A stretch of 64,000 nt of DNA from Hyphomicrobiales bacterium. GTDB lineage: Bacteria > Pseudomonadota > Alphaproteobacteria > Rhizobiales > Rhizobiaceae. The stretch spans positions 62,001 to 126,000 of the forward strand of contig UBKJ01000002.1 in NCBI GenBank assembly GCA_900465915.1. The letters run 5' to 3'. Positions within the stretch are counted from its first letter, which is position 1. Each line of letters opens with the position of its first letter. A program made the translations under genes and the position numbers. Below the pieces are notes generated by a model, which was given only the letters and a program-made list of their open reading frames with translations, was not told the DNA's origin and made no database searches. Positions 53,994 through 62,606 of this stretch are shown here, one piece after another.

Positions 53994-54923
53994 ATGCGCT
54001 GGCAGGGCGGCAGGGAAAGCGACAATGTGGAGGACCGGCGCGCCGACGGCGGCGACCAGGGCGGCTTTGGCGGCGGCGGATTGGGTGGCGGAGGGCTGGG
54101 CTTCCAGCTCGTGCGCGGCGGCGGCGTTTCCGGCATCATCATCGTCGCGGTGCTGGCCATCGGCCTGTGGGCGATCGGCATCAATCCGATCCCGATCCTG
54201 CTCGGCGGCGGGGGCTCCATCGGCCCGGCCGTGCAGACGCAGCAATCCTCCACCCGCACGGCGGCGCAGGGCGGCAAGGTCTCCGACGACCAGGCCACCC
54301 ATTTCGCCCGCGTCGTGCTGGGCGAGACCGAGGACGTCTGGGGCGGCATCTTCAAGTCGATGGGCAAAACCTACCAGCCGCCGGTCATGGTGCTGTTCTC
54401 GGGCCATGTCAGCTCGGCCTGCGGCCTCGCTTCCGTTGCGTCCGGGCCGTTCTACTGCCCCGGCGACCGCAAGCTCTATCTCGACCTCAGCTTCTTCAAG
54501 GAGCTGGCCACCCGCTTCGGCGCGTCGGGCGATTTCGCCAACGCCTATGTGATCGCGCACGAGGTCGGCCATCACGTGCAGAACCTGCTCGGCATCCTGC
54601 CCAAGGTCAACCAGATGCGGCAATCGGCCAGCGAGGCGCAGTCCAACGCGCTGTCGGTGCGCATCGAGTTGCAGGCCGACTGCTTCGCCGGCGTCTGGGG
54701 CTATTACACCAACCAGAAGGGCATCGTGGAGGCGGGCGACCTCGAAAGCGCCCTCAACGCCGCGCACCAGATCGGCGACGACACGCTGCAGAAGCGCAGC
54801 CAGGGCTATGTGGTGCCCGACAGCTTCACCCACGGCACCTCGGCCCAGCGGGCGAAATGGTTCAAGCGCGGCTTCGACACCGGCAAGCTCGAATCCTGCG
54901 ACACGTTCAGCGGCGATATCTGA
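53994..54923 (+). CDS. Neutral zinc metallopeptidase (YpfJ family)
   Basis: A 309-aa membrane-anchored protein of the zinc_peptidase family. A glycine-rich cytoplasmic N-terminus (GGFGGGGLGGGGLGF), one helix (VSGIIIVAVLAIGLWAIGI), then a periplasmic domain with HEVGHH (about residues 190-195) and ELQADCFAGVW supplying the further zinc ligand region. Substrates are not known for the family. The start has ACAGGAGTGCGTCG upstream. A strong terminator follows. Confidence 0.9.
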   Translation: MRWQGGRESDNVEDRRADGGDQGGFGGGGLGGGGLGFQLVRGGGVSGIIIVAVLAIGLWAIGINPIPILLGGGGSIGPAVQTQQSSTRTAAQGGKVSDDQATHFARVVLGETEDVWGGIFKSMGKTYQPPVMVLFSGHVSSACGLASVASGPFYCPGDRKLYLDLSFFKELATRFGASGDFANAYVIAHEVGHHVQNLLGILPKVNQMRQSASEAQSNALSVRIELQADCFAGVWGYYTNQKGIVEAGDLESALNAAHQIGDDTLQKRSQGYVVPDSFTHGTSAQRAKWFKRGFDTGKLESCDTFSGDI

Positions 54924-54951
54924 GCGGCCGTTTCGCAAGGCGACGCAAGAC

Positions 54952-54977
54952 AAGGCGGGCTCCGGCCCGCCTTTTTT
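54952..54977 (+). terminator. Intrinsic terminator of the metallopeptidase gene
   Basis: AAGGCGGGC, loop TCCG, GCCCGCCTT, continuing TTTT: a 9-bp stem 29 bases after the stop. Confidence 0.88.
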
Positions 54978-55141
54978 CATTTGCGGCGCAAAATTTTTGC
55001 GGATAAAAGCAGTCCACCGGCGCGGCCTTTCTCCGAATTCATGCGTGACGCTCTTTTCGAGCGGCGGCAGGCGCGTGACCTTTCCGACAATCGCTCTTTC
55101 CGCTCTTTCCGGCCCGGCCGGGGAGCCGTCCAGGTGTTCTC

Positions 55142-56362
55142 ATGCTCGACCCCAAATTCGTCCGGCGGGGCCTTTTTCTCGTCTTCATGACGCTGTTCCT
55201 CGACATCATCGGCATCGCCATCATCATGCCGGTGCTGCCGACCTATCTGGAGCAATTGACCGGCGCGGACGTGAGCGCGGCCGCCGTCGACGGCGGCTGG
55301 CTGCTCCTGGTCTACGCCGCCATGCAGTTCCTGTTCGCGCCGCTGATCGGCAATCTCAGCGACCGTTTCGGCCGCCGCCCGGTGCTGCTCGCCTCGGTGC
55401 TGACCTTCGCCGTCGACAACCTCATCTGCGCGCTCGCCACCAGTTTCTGGATGCTGTTCGTCGGCCGCGTGCTGGCCGGCGTCAGCGGGGCCAGTTTCGC
55501 CACGGCCTCGGCCTATATCGCCGACGTCAGCGACGATTCGAACCGCGCCCGCAATTTCGGCCTGATCGGCATCGCCTTCGGCGTCGGCTTCGCGCTCGGC
55601 CCGGTGCTGGGCGGGCTGCTGGGCACGTTCGGCCCGCGCGTGCCCTTCTTCGGCGCGGCCTGCCTGTCCTTCGTCAATTTCGCGCTGGGCTGGTTCCTGC
55701 TGCCGGAAACGCTGTCGCGGCGCAACCGCCGCCGCTTCCAGCTCGGGCGCGCCAATCCCTTCGGCGCGCTCAGGCAGATGCGCGGCTATGCCGGCATCGG
55801 CCCGGTGATGGCGGTGTTCTTCCTCTATTGGCTCGCCCACGCCGTCTATCCGTCGGTGTGGTCCTTCGTCGGGGCCTATCGCTACGGCTGGAGCGAGGCG
55901 CAGATCGGCTTCTCGCTCGGCCTGTTCGGCGTCTGCGCGGCGGCGGTGATGGGCGGCGCGCTGCCGCGCGTGCTGCCGCTCCTGGGCGAGCGCCGCACCG
56001 CCATCATGGGCGTCGCCTTCTCCTGCCTCGGCTTCGTCGGCTATGCGCTGGCCTGGCAGGGCTGGATGGTCTACGCCGTCATCTTCCTGACCGCGCTGGA
56101 AGGGCTGGGCGATCCGCCGATGCGCAGCATCGCCGCCGCCAAGGTTCCGCCCTCGGCGCAGGGCGAGTTGCAGGGCGCGCTGACCAGCCTGTCCAGCATC
56201 ACCACCATCCTGGGCCCGCTGGTCTTCACGCAATTGTTCGGCTGGTTCACCGGGCCGACGGCGCCCTTCGTCTTCTCCGGCATGCCCTATATCGCCGCCG
56301 CGGTGATGGTGTCGCTGGCGCTCGCCATCTTCGTCGCGCGGGTGAAGCCCGCCGCGCCATGA
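55142..56362 (+). CDS. MFS transporter, TetA-like
   Basis: A 406-aa major facilitator with 12 helices. Motif A between helices 2 and 3 is GNLSDRFGRRPVLLAS; helix 1 reads LFLVFMTLFLDIIGIAIIMP and motif C appears in GIAFGVGFALGPVLGG, typical of DHA1 drug:H+ antiporters such as TetA. It probably exports a small molecule; tetracycline resistance should not be inferred from similarity alone. It is convergent with carA, sharing a terminator region. Confidence 0.88.
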   Translation: MLDPKFVRRGLFLVFMTLFLDIIGIAIIMPVLPTYLEQLTGADVSAAAVDGGWLLLVYAAMQFLFAPLIGNLSDRFGRRPVLLASVLTFAVDNLICALATSFWMLFVGRVLAGVSGASFATASAYIADVSDDSNRARNFGLIGIAFGVGFALGPVLGGLLGTFGPRVPFFGAACLSFVNFALGWFLLPETLSRRNRRRFQLGRANPFGALRQMRGYAGIGPVMAVFFLYWLAHAVYPSVWSFVGAYRYGWSEAQIGFSLGLFGVCAAAVMGGALPRVLPLLGERRTAIMGVAFSCLGFVGYALAWQGWMVYAVIFLTALEGLGDPPMRSIAAAKVPPSAQGELQGALTSLSSITTILGPLVFTQLFGWFTGPTAPFVFSGMPYIAAAVMVSLALAIFVARVKPAAP

Positions 56363-56391
56363 AAAAAGCCGGGGCTCGTCGCCCCGGCTTT
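56363..56391 (-). terminator. Intrinsic terminator of carA
   Basis: Minus strand: AAAGCCGGGGC, five-base loop, GCCCCGGCTTT, continuing TTT: an 11-bp stem starting six bases past the carA stop. On the plus strand only three T residues follow, so it serves the MFS gene less well. Confidence 0.85.
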
Positions 56392-56396
56392 CGAAC

Positions 56397-57620
56397 TCAC
56401 GCCGCCTCTTCGCGCTCGGGCAGGGGGGCTTCGCCCTTCTTCTCGCGGATCATGTTGATGAAGCGGCGGAAGAGATAATGCGAATCCTGCGGGCCGGGCG
56501 AGGCCTCCGGGTGATGCTGCACCGAGAAGACCGGCTTGCCGACGACGCGCAGGCCGCAATTGCTGCCGTCGAACAGCGAGACATGCGTCTCCTCGACATG
56601 GTCGGGCAGCGAATCCGAATCCACCGCGAAGCCGTGGTTCATCGACACGATCTCGACCTTGCCGGTGGTGTAGTCCTTGACCGGATGGTTGGCGCCGTGA
56701 TGGCCCTGGTGCATCTTCTCGGTGCGCCCGCCCAGCGCCAGCGCCAGCATCTGGTGGCCCAAGCAGATGCCGAACACCGGCAGGCCGCTGTCGACCAGCG
56801 CCTTGATGGTCGGCACGGCGTATTCGCCCGTCGCCGCCGGATCGCCGGGGCCGTTGGAGAGGAACACGCCGTCGGGATTGTGCGCCAGCACGTCCTCGGC
56901 CGTGGCCGTCGCCGGCAGCACCGTGACCTTGGCGCCGAGGCCGGCTAGCAGGCGCAGGATGTTGCGCTTCACGCCGAAATCGAGCGCCACGACATGCATG
57001 TGCGGCGCGTCCTCGGTCGTGTAGCCGTCGGTCTTGCTCCACGGCTTCTCGGTCCAGACCAGGCTCTGGCCGACGGTGACGTCCTTGGCGAGGTCGAGAT
57101 TTTCGAGCCCGCTCCAGGCGGCGGCGCGGGCCTTGAGCGCGTCGAGGTCGAAATTCCCCGACGGGTCGTGGGCGATGACGGCGTTCTGCGAGCCCTTCTC
57201 GCGGATCAGCGCGGTGAGGGCGCGGGTGTCGACGCCCGAAAGCGCGATGACGCCGCGCTGCCTGAGCCAGGCGTCGAGATGCTCGCCGGCGCGATAGTTG
57301 GAGGGGTTGGTGACGTCGGCCTTGAAGATCGCGCCCACCGCGCCGCAGCGATTGGCCGGCGTCAGGTCCTCGACGTCCTCGGCGTTGGTTCCGACATTGC
57401 CGATATGGGGGAAGGTGAAGGTGACGATCTGGCCGGCGTAGGACGGATCGGTGAGGATTTCCTCATAGCCGGTCAGCGCGGTGTTGAACACCACCTCGGC
57501 CTCGATCGCGCCGGTCGCGCCCAGGCCCGCGCCCTCGATCACCGTGCCGTCGGCCAGCACCAGCACGGCGGTGGGCTTGGAGGTCGTCCAGGGTGCGGTT
57601 TTCGGGGTCTGGTCGGTCAT
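56397..57620 (-). CDS. carA: Carbamoyl-phosphate synthase, small (glutaminase) subunit
   Basis: CarA (407 aa) hydrolyses glutamine and channels ammonia to CarB. N-terminal CPSase_sm_chain domain (TAVLVLADGTVIEGAGLGAT, FNTALTGYEEILTDPSYAGQ) and a class I glutaminase with nucleophile Cys in VFGICLGHQMLALALGG and the His-Glu pair in VQHHPEASPGPQD. The ATG at 57620 has CAGGAG upstream. carB is 3.9 kb downstream on the same strand, with three other genes between on mixed strands, so the subunits are not one operon. Confidence 0.97.
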   Translation of the reverse strand: MTDQTPKTAPWTTSKPTAVLVLADGTVIEGAGLGATGAIEAEVVFNTALTGYEEILTDPSYAGQIVTFTFPHIGNVGTNAEDVEDLTPANRCGAVGAIFKADVTNPSNYRAGEHLDAWLRQRGVIALSGVDTRALTALIREKGSQNAVIAHDPSGNFDLDALKARAAAWSGLENLDLAKDVTVGQSLVWTEKPWSKTDGYTTEDAPHMHVVALDFGVKRNILRLLAGLGAKVTVLPATATAEDVLAHNPDGVFLSNGPGDPAATGEYAVPTIKALVDSGLPVFGICLGHQMLALALGGRTEKMHQGHHGANHPVKDYTTGKVEIVSMNHGFAVDSDSLPDHVEETHVSLFDGSNCGLRVVGKPVFSVQHHPEASPGPQDSHYLFRRFINMIREKKGEAPLPEREEAA

Positions 57621-57811
57621 GGCTGCACTCCTGTTTGATTTGCATGGCTTGAAACATGGCGCGTAAAAAGTCATATACGCACCAAAAAGCAGCGGAAATT
57701 CCACGTTTCCGCCGCGCCGATCTCGATGTTCTGCTAAGCTTCAAGCCATAGAGAATGTCGGGGCCGGGGTCAATCGCGCGATCTCACTATTCGCCCTTTT
57801 TGGAGAGTTTC

Positions 57812-58264
57812 ATGCTTCGTCAGACAATTTCGGACGCGCTCACCGCGGCGCTGAAGGCCCAGGACAAGCGCCGCATGGCCACGCTGCGGCTGGTCATGGC
57901 CGCGGTCAAGGACCGCGACATCGCCAATCGCAGCGCCGGCAAGGACCCGGTCGGCGACGAGGAGCTGCTGGGCATATTGGGCAAGATGATCAAGCAGCGC
58001 GAGGATTCCGCCCGCATCTACGACGAGGGCAAGCGGCCGGAGCTGGCCGCCGCCGAGCGCGAGGAAATCGCCATCATCGCCGAATATATGCCCAGGCAGA
58101 TGAACGAGGACGAGGCGCGCGCCGCCGTCGCCACCGTCATCAAGGAGACGGGCGCCGAAGGCCTGCGCGACATGGGCAAATGCATGGCCGCGCTCAAGGA
58201 GCGCTACGCCGGCCAGATGGATTTCGCCAAGGCGAGCGGGCTGGTGAAGGCGCAGCTTCAATAA
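57812..58264 (+). CDS. GatB/YqeY domain-containing protein
   Basis: A 150-aa protein of the YqeY family, resembling the tail domain of GatB that contacts tRNA in the amidotransferase. Blocks: LRQTISDALTAALKAQDKRR, AAVKDRDIANRS and IIAEYMPRQMNEDEARAAVA. A tRNA-related role is inferred; it is often near carA, dnaG and rpoD, as here. The ATG at 57812 has TGGAGAG upstream. It is divergent from carA. Confidence 0.92.
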   Translation: MLRQTISDALTAALKAQDKRRMATLRLVMAAVKDRDIANRSAGKDPVGDEELLGILGKMIKQREDSARIYDEGKRPELAAAEREEIAIIAEYMPRQMNEDEARAAVATVIKETGAEGLRDMGKCMAALKERYAGQMDFAKASGLVKAQLQ

Positions 58265-58275
58265 AAAGACCAAGG

Positions 58276-58300
58276 AAAACGCCCCGGACGGGGCGTTTTT
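58276..58300. terminator. Bidirectional terminator between yqeY and the Na/Pi cotransporter gene
   Basis: AAAACGCCCC, loop GGAC, GGGGCGTTTT: a 10-bp perfect stem with A and T runs on the two sides. It reaches the stop codon of the convergent transporter gene. Confidence 0.85.
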
Positions 58301-59970
58301 CAGTTCTGGCTCGCCGTCTTGAGGCGCGTGTCGCTCAGCAGGCCCTGCTCCTCCAGCACCGGATAGGCCATGGAGGCGAGCAGCGAGTTGATCTGCTTGA
58401 GGTCGCGGATCGTGTCGAGATGGATGGCGCTGGTCTCGATGCTGCGCTCCGACCCCTCGCGCAGCCGCGCGAAATGGCGCTGGCTGGTCTGCTTCTCCAA
58501 TTCGCGCAGTCGGTCCTTCTCCTGCACCAGTTGCCGCGCCGTGCGGCCGTCGCGCGAGACGACGACGTTGAAGGCCATATGGGCGTTGGCCAGAACCATG
58601 GCGTGGAAATGCGCCAGCTCCTCCCAGCCTTCTTTCGTGAATTCCAGCTTGTGGTCCTTCTTCTTCTGCACCTGCGCCAGCATGTTGCGGACGATGATGT
58701 CGCCGACCTGCTCCAGCTTGACGCAGGCGCCGAGCAGCTCCTGCATGCGCAGCGCGTCGAAGCCGCTCGGATTGCGGGCGGCGAGGCGGGCGAGGTAGAG
58801 CTTGATCGCCGCATGCTTGCGGTCGACCTTGTCGTCGAGCGCCGCCAGCTCGTCGATGCGGGCCTGGTCGGGCTCCTCGTAAAGCTCGATGATGCGGCGC
58901 AGCATCACCTCGATCGTGTCGCAGACGCCCACCACCTCGCGCGTCGCGTTGGCGAGCGCCAGCGACGGGCGGTCGAGCACGCTGGGATCGAGCGCGCTGA
59001 AGCTTTCGTCGGCGAGCGGCGCCGGCGCGGGAGCCGCGCCCATGCTGACCAGCGCCCGCGTGGCGCGCAGCACGAGGCCGGAGAGCGGGATGCCCGCGAA
59101 CAGCACCAGCACGTTGAACAGGATATGCGCGTTGGCGACCTGCGACACCGGGTCGGAGCCGAGGAAGCCGAGCGGCGGGCGGAAGGCGAGGTAGAGCGCC
59201 AGCGCCACCAGCGAGCCCGCGCCGCGCATCAGAAGGTTGCCGAGCGGCACGACGCGGCTTTCGGGCGGGGCGTTGCGGGTGAGGATCGGCGCGATGACCG
59301 AGGAGCCGAGATTGACGCCCAGCACCATGACCAGCGCCAGCTCCGGCTGGATCAGCCCGCGCGCGGCGAAGCTCGTCAGCAGGATGACGGCGGCGACGCT
59401 GGAATGGAACAGCCAGGTCATCAGCGCCGCCAGAAGATAGGCGGTGACGGGGTCGGAGGCGAGATAGTCGACCACGACCGGCAAAAGCGCGCTGTCGCGC
59501 AGCGGCTCGGTGGCCTGGCCCGTCATCTGCAGCGACAGGACGAGAAGCCCGACGCCGACGACGATGCGGCCGATCTGGCGCCAGTCGCGGCGCTCGGTGG
59601 CGAGGAAGATCGCCGTGCCCGCGACGAGGCAGAGCGGGGCGAGCAGCGTGAGATCGTAGCTCAGCACCTTGACCACCAGCGCCGAGCCGAGCTCCCCGCC
59701 GCGCACCGCCATCAGCCCGCCCAGGCCGGTGACGAGGCCCGAGCCGACGAAGGAGCCGACCAGCAGCGTCACCGCCGTCGAGCTTTGCAGCGCCACGGCG
59801 AGCGCGAGGCCGAAGCCCACCGACAGGAACGGGTTCTGCATATGGCCGCGCAGCCGCCGGCGCAGGCGGTCGCCATAGGCGCGCTCGACGCCCGTGCGCA
59901 CCATGCGGGTGGCCCAGAGCAGCAGCGCCACCGCGCCGGCCAGATGCAGAAGGACTACGGAACCATTCAC
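58300..59970 (-). CDS. Na/Pi cotransporter family protein (YjbB-like) with PhoU-like C-terminal domain
   Basis: A 556-aa membrane protein. The N-terminal half has two Na_Pi_cotrans repeats, each with a Q/H-S-S signature: VALQSSTAVTLLVGSF near residue 58 and WLFHSSVAAVILLTSF near 190. The C-terminal 200 residues (from about 335) are a helical PhoU-like domain: TREVVGVCDTIEVMLRRIIE and LEQVGDIIVRNMLAQVQKKK. It moves phosphate with sodium, in E. coli outward. A Pho box upstream suggests control by PhoB under phosphate limitation, which is more in keeping with uptake. Confidence 0.9.
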   Translation of the reverse strand: MNGSVVLLHLAGAVALLLWATRMVRTGVERAYGDRLRRRLRGHMQNPFLSVGFGLALAVALQSSTAVTLLVGSFVGSGLVTGLGGLMAVRGGELGSALVVKVLSYDLTLLAPLCLVAGTAIFLATERRDWRQIGRIVVGVGLLVLSLQMTGQATEPLRDSALLPVVVDYLASDPVTAYLLAALMTWLFHSSVAAVILLTSFAARGLIQPELALVMVLGVNLGSSVIAPILTRNAPPESRVVPLGNLLMRGAGSLVALALYLAFRPPLGFLGSDPVSQVANAHILFNVLVLFAGIPLSGLVLRATRALVSMGAAPAPAPLADESFSALDPSVLDRPSLALANATREVVGVCDTIEVMLRRIIELYEEPDQARIDELAALDDKVDRKHAAIKLYLARLAARNPSGFDALRMQELLGACVKLEQVGDIIVRNMLAQVQKKKDHKLEFTKEGWEELAHFHAMVLANAHMAFNVVVSRDGRTARQLVQEKDRLRELEKQTSQRHFARLREGSERSIETSAIHLDTIRDLKQINSLLASMAYPVLEEQGLLSDTRLKTASQN

Positions 59971-60072
59971 GGCGTCGCTCCCGGGGGTTGGAGGGTAGGG
60001 CGGAAAACCGGCTCGCCCCGACCTGCGCCGCCAGGTCTGGCGAATATATTCCGGCTAATGAAATATCCCTTG

Positions 60073-60101
60073 AATATGGGCTTCGCATGGCCGGATTGCA
60101 A
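60073..60101 (-). promoter_or_regulatory. Candidate promoter of the Na/Pi cotransporter gene
   Basis: Minus strand: TTGCAA (60101-60096), 17-base spacer, CATATT (60078-60073), about 100 bases before the start codon and downstream of the Pho box. Confidence 0.45.
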
Positions 60102-60118
60102 CCGGTCACGACGGATAT

Positions 60119-60147
60119 ATGACAGTTATGTGACAGCTTTGTGATAC
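60119..60147 (-). promoter_or_regulatory. Pho box upstream of the Na/Pi cotransporter gene
   Basis: Minus strand: CTGTCAC (60136-60130), ATAA, CTGTCAT (60125-60119): two 7-base repeats with an 11-base period, the exact form of a PhoB site. A third, weaker unit (GTATCAC, 60147-60141) continues the period. It lies 149 bases before the transporter start. The rest of the 324-base gap to dnaG holds GC palindromes and a TATATA sequence near 60234-60240 but no gene. Confidence 0.75.
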
Positions 60148-60294
60148 GCGTTCGGCGATGAGCCGCGCGCCGCCGGCATGTGGACAGCGGGGAGGGCGCG
60201 CGCGCCGCGATGGACGCGCCGCGCGCGCGGACCTATATATTGAGGGTTCAGCGCGCGGCGTCCGCGCGCCCCTTTTCTGGAAGTGATGCCCGCG

Positions 60295-62271
60295 ATGCGT
60301 TTCCCGCCCTCCTTTCTCGATGAGATCAGAGATCGCGTGCCGATCTCGACGCTGATCGGAACGCGGGTTTCGTTCGACCGCAAGAAGAGCAATCCGCCCA
60401 AGGGCGATTTCTGGGCCTGCTGCCCGTTCCACGGCGAGAAGACGCCGAGCTTCCATTGCGAGGACCGCAAGGGGCGCTACCATTGCTTCGGCTGCGGGGT
60501 GACGGGCGATCATTTTCGTTTCCTCACCGATCTGGAGGGGTTGAACTTTCCCGAGGCCGTCGAGCGCGTCGCCGACATGGCCGGCGTGCCGATGCCGGCC
60601 CGCGATCCCGAGATGGAGAAGCGCGAGGCCCAGCGCGCCACGCTCTACGACGTGATGGAGCTTGCGGCGCAGTTCTTCGAGAGCCAGTTGCAGGCCGCCG
60701 CCGGGGCCAAGGCGCGCGCCTATTTGCGCGATCGCGGCCTCTCCAGCGCCACGCAGCAGAAATTCCGCCTCGGCTACGCGCCCGAATCGCGCAACGCGCT
60801 GAAGGAGTTCCTGGCCGCCAAGGGCGCGACGCGCGAGCAGATCGAGGCCTGCGGGCTGGTGGTGCATGGCGAGGGCGTCGCCGTCTCCTTCGACCGCTTC
60901 CGCGACCGGGTGATGTTCCCGATCGAGGACCTGCGCGGGCGCATCATCGCCTTCGGCGGCCGGGCGCTGTCGTCCGACGCGCCGGCCAAATATCTGAACT
61001 CGCCGGAGACCGAACTGTTCCACAAGAGCCGCGTGCTCTACAACGCGCTGCGGGCGCGCAAGGCCTGCCAGCCGCAGGGCGGCGCGCCGGCCAAGGCGAT
61101 CATCGCCGTCGAAGGCTATATGGACGTGATCGCCCTGGCGCAGGCGGGGATCGAGCAGGCGGTGGCGCCGCTCGGCACGGCGCTGACCGAGGAGCAATTG
61201 GAGCTTCTGTGGCGCATCAGCCCGGAGCCGGTGCTGTGCTTCGACGGCGACGGGGCCGGCCTGCGCGCCGCCCATCGCGCCGCCGATCTGGGCCTGCCGA
61301 CCTTGCAGCCGGGCAAGTCGCTGCGCTTCGCGCTTTTGCCGGAGGGGCAGGACCCGGACGATCTCGTCAAGGCGGAGGGGCCGTCCGCCTTCCATGCGGT
61401 GCTTAACGACGCGCGGCCGCTGGTCGAGATGATCTGGACGCGGGAGACTGCGGGCGGCGTCTTCGACACGCCGGAAAAGCGCGCCGAGCTGGAGGCGCGG
61501 CTGCGCGAGATCAGCGGGCGCATCGCCAACGAGGACATCCGCCGCCATTACCAGCAGGACATGCGCGAGCGCGCCCAGGCCTTTTTCGGCCGCGCGCGGC
61601 AGAACGGCCCGCGCAACAACGGCTTCGGCGAACGGCGGGGCGACCAACGCGGGCGTGGCGGCCCGGGTTGGGCGAATGCGGGGGGCGGGGCGACCGTCGG
61701 CGGGCGGCTCGCCGTCTCCGACAGCCTGGCGCGCTCCACGCTGGTCAAGGGCCGCAAGCCGGGCGGCCACGCGCCCTTGCGCGAGACGGCGATCCTGCTC
61801 ACCTTCGTCAACCATCCGCGCCTCATCGACGAGGATTTCGAGACTTTTTCCGCCCTCGACCTGGAGCACGATGCGCTCAGGCAATTGCATCACGCGGTGC
61901 TGGACGCGCTGGCGCATGCGCATCTCGACGACGGCGCCGCCATGCGCCACGCGCTCGCCGCGGCGGGGCATGGCGAGCTGATCGACACGCTGGAGACGGC
62001 GGTGAAGGGGGCGCGGCTCTGGACCGCCACGGCGCTCGCCGCCGAGGACGACGCGCGCGAGGCGCTGCGCCAGGCGCTGCACTTGCATCAACGCGCCCGC
62101 GCCCTACATAAGGAGCTGCGCGCAGTCGAGGCCGCGCTCGAAACCGACGAAACAGGCGAGTTGTTCGGCCGTCTCGCGGATATCCGCAACCAGCTTCTGA
62201 AGGCGGAAGCGACCGAGGCGCTGATCGACGGCTTCGGCCTGTCTTCGGGCCGGCCGCCGGGCGGGTTCTGA
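60295..62271 (+). CDS. dnaG: DNA primase
   Basis: DnaG (658 aa) makes RNA primers for replication. Zinc-binding domain with C43-x2-H46-x17-C64-x2-C67 (CPFHGEKTP ... CFGC); catalytic core with Toprim motifs VEGYMDVIALAQAG near 272 and CFDGDGAGLRAAHRAAD near 316; then a glycine/arginine-rich linker (about 440-475) and the C-terminal helicase-binding domain. The ATG at 60295 has GGAAG 11 bases upstream; ATG 60286 and GTG 60283 are alternatives. rpoD follows after 335 bases, the macromolecular-synthesis order known from many proteobacteria, but without rpsU. Confidence 0.96.
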   Translation: MRFPPSFLDEIRDRVPISTLIGTRVSFDRKKSNPPKGDFWACCPFHGEKTPSFHCEDRKGRYHCFGCGVTGDHFRFLTDLEGLNFPEAVERVADMAGVPMPARDPEMEKREAQRATLYDVMELAAQFFESQLQAAAGAKARAYLRDRGLSSATQQKFRLGYAPESRNALKEFLAAKGATREQIEACGLVVHGEGVAVSFDRFRDRVMFPIEDLRGRIIAFGGRALSSDAPAKYLNSPETELFHKSRVLYNALRARKACQPQGGAPAKAIIAVEGYMDVIALAQAGIEQAVAPLGTALTEEQLELLWRISPEPVLCFDGDGAGLRAAHRAADLGLPTLQPGKSLRFALLPEGQDPDDLVKAEGPSAFHAVLNDARPLVEMIWTRETAGGVFDTPEKRAELEARLREISGRIANEDIRRHYQQDMRERAQAFFGRARQNGPRNNGFGERRGDQRGRGGPGWANAGGGATVGGRLAVSDSLARSTLVKGRKPGGHAPLRETAILLTFVNHPRLIDEDFETFSALDLEHDALRQLHHAVLDALAHAHLDDGAAMRHALAAAGHGELIDTLETAVKGARLWTATALAAEDDAREALRQALHLHQRARALHKELRAVEAALETDETGELFGRLADIRNQLLKAEATEALIDGFGLSSGRPPGGF

Positions 62272-62281
62272 GCCGGGTTCT

Positions 62282-62525
62282 GATTCGCTTCCGTTAAAAG
62301 GGACCGACCGGCCACCGCGCCGATTCGGGGCGGTGATTCGCCGGGCGGCGATAAATGATTCGCTTTTTCGGCGCGAATCAGGTGAGTCGCTCTTGACGCA
62401 GGGCGGAAATGACGGAATCACGACAGGCCGCCGGGCCCAGGCGACAGCGCGCGGGCGCAACGCCGCGCCGCCGCCAGGGGCAAGGTTAATCCGCCATTAA
62501 CGGGAAATCGGCTACTCGCAGAATC
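62282..62525. promoter_or_regulatory. Cluster of eight GANTC (CcrM methylation) sites before rpoD
   Basis: GATTC at 62282, 62322, 62335 and 62357; GAATC at 62375, 62415 and 62521; GAGTC at 62384. Seven lie within 138 bases. The pair at 62357 and 62375 is part of an exact inverted repeat, TGATTCGC (62356-62363) and GCGAATCA (62373-62380). GANTC is the CcrM target in alphaproteobacteria, and GcrA acts at methylated GANTC in promoters. Confidence 0.7.
62486..62501 (+). promoter_or_regulatory. Perfect CtrA box upstream of rpoD
   Basis: TTAA-N7-TTAAC, TTAA at 62486-62489 and TTAAC at 62497-62501, an exact match to the full CtrA consensus, 106 bases before the rpoD start. A -10-like CTATAT is at 62564-62569. 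rpoD is among the reported CtrA-bound promoters of Brucella abortus. Confidence 0.72.
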
Positions 62526-62606
62526 AACAACGGATTGCGGCCTCGCAAAACCGTTCGACCACTCTATATCATTGAAAGCGACCGGGGTCGCCTGGAGACG
62601 AGCAAT

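Noticed and set aside
55142..56362. Tetracycline resistance gene
   Set aside because: The MFS protein resembles TetA in general layout only; drug specificity cannot be assigned from the sequence.
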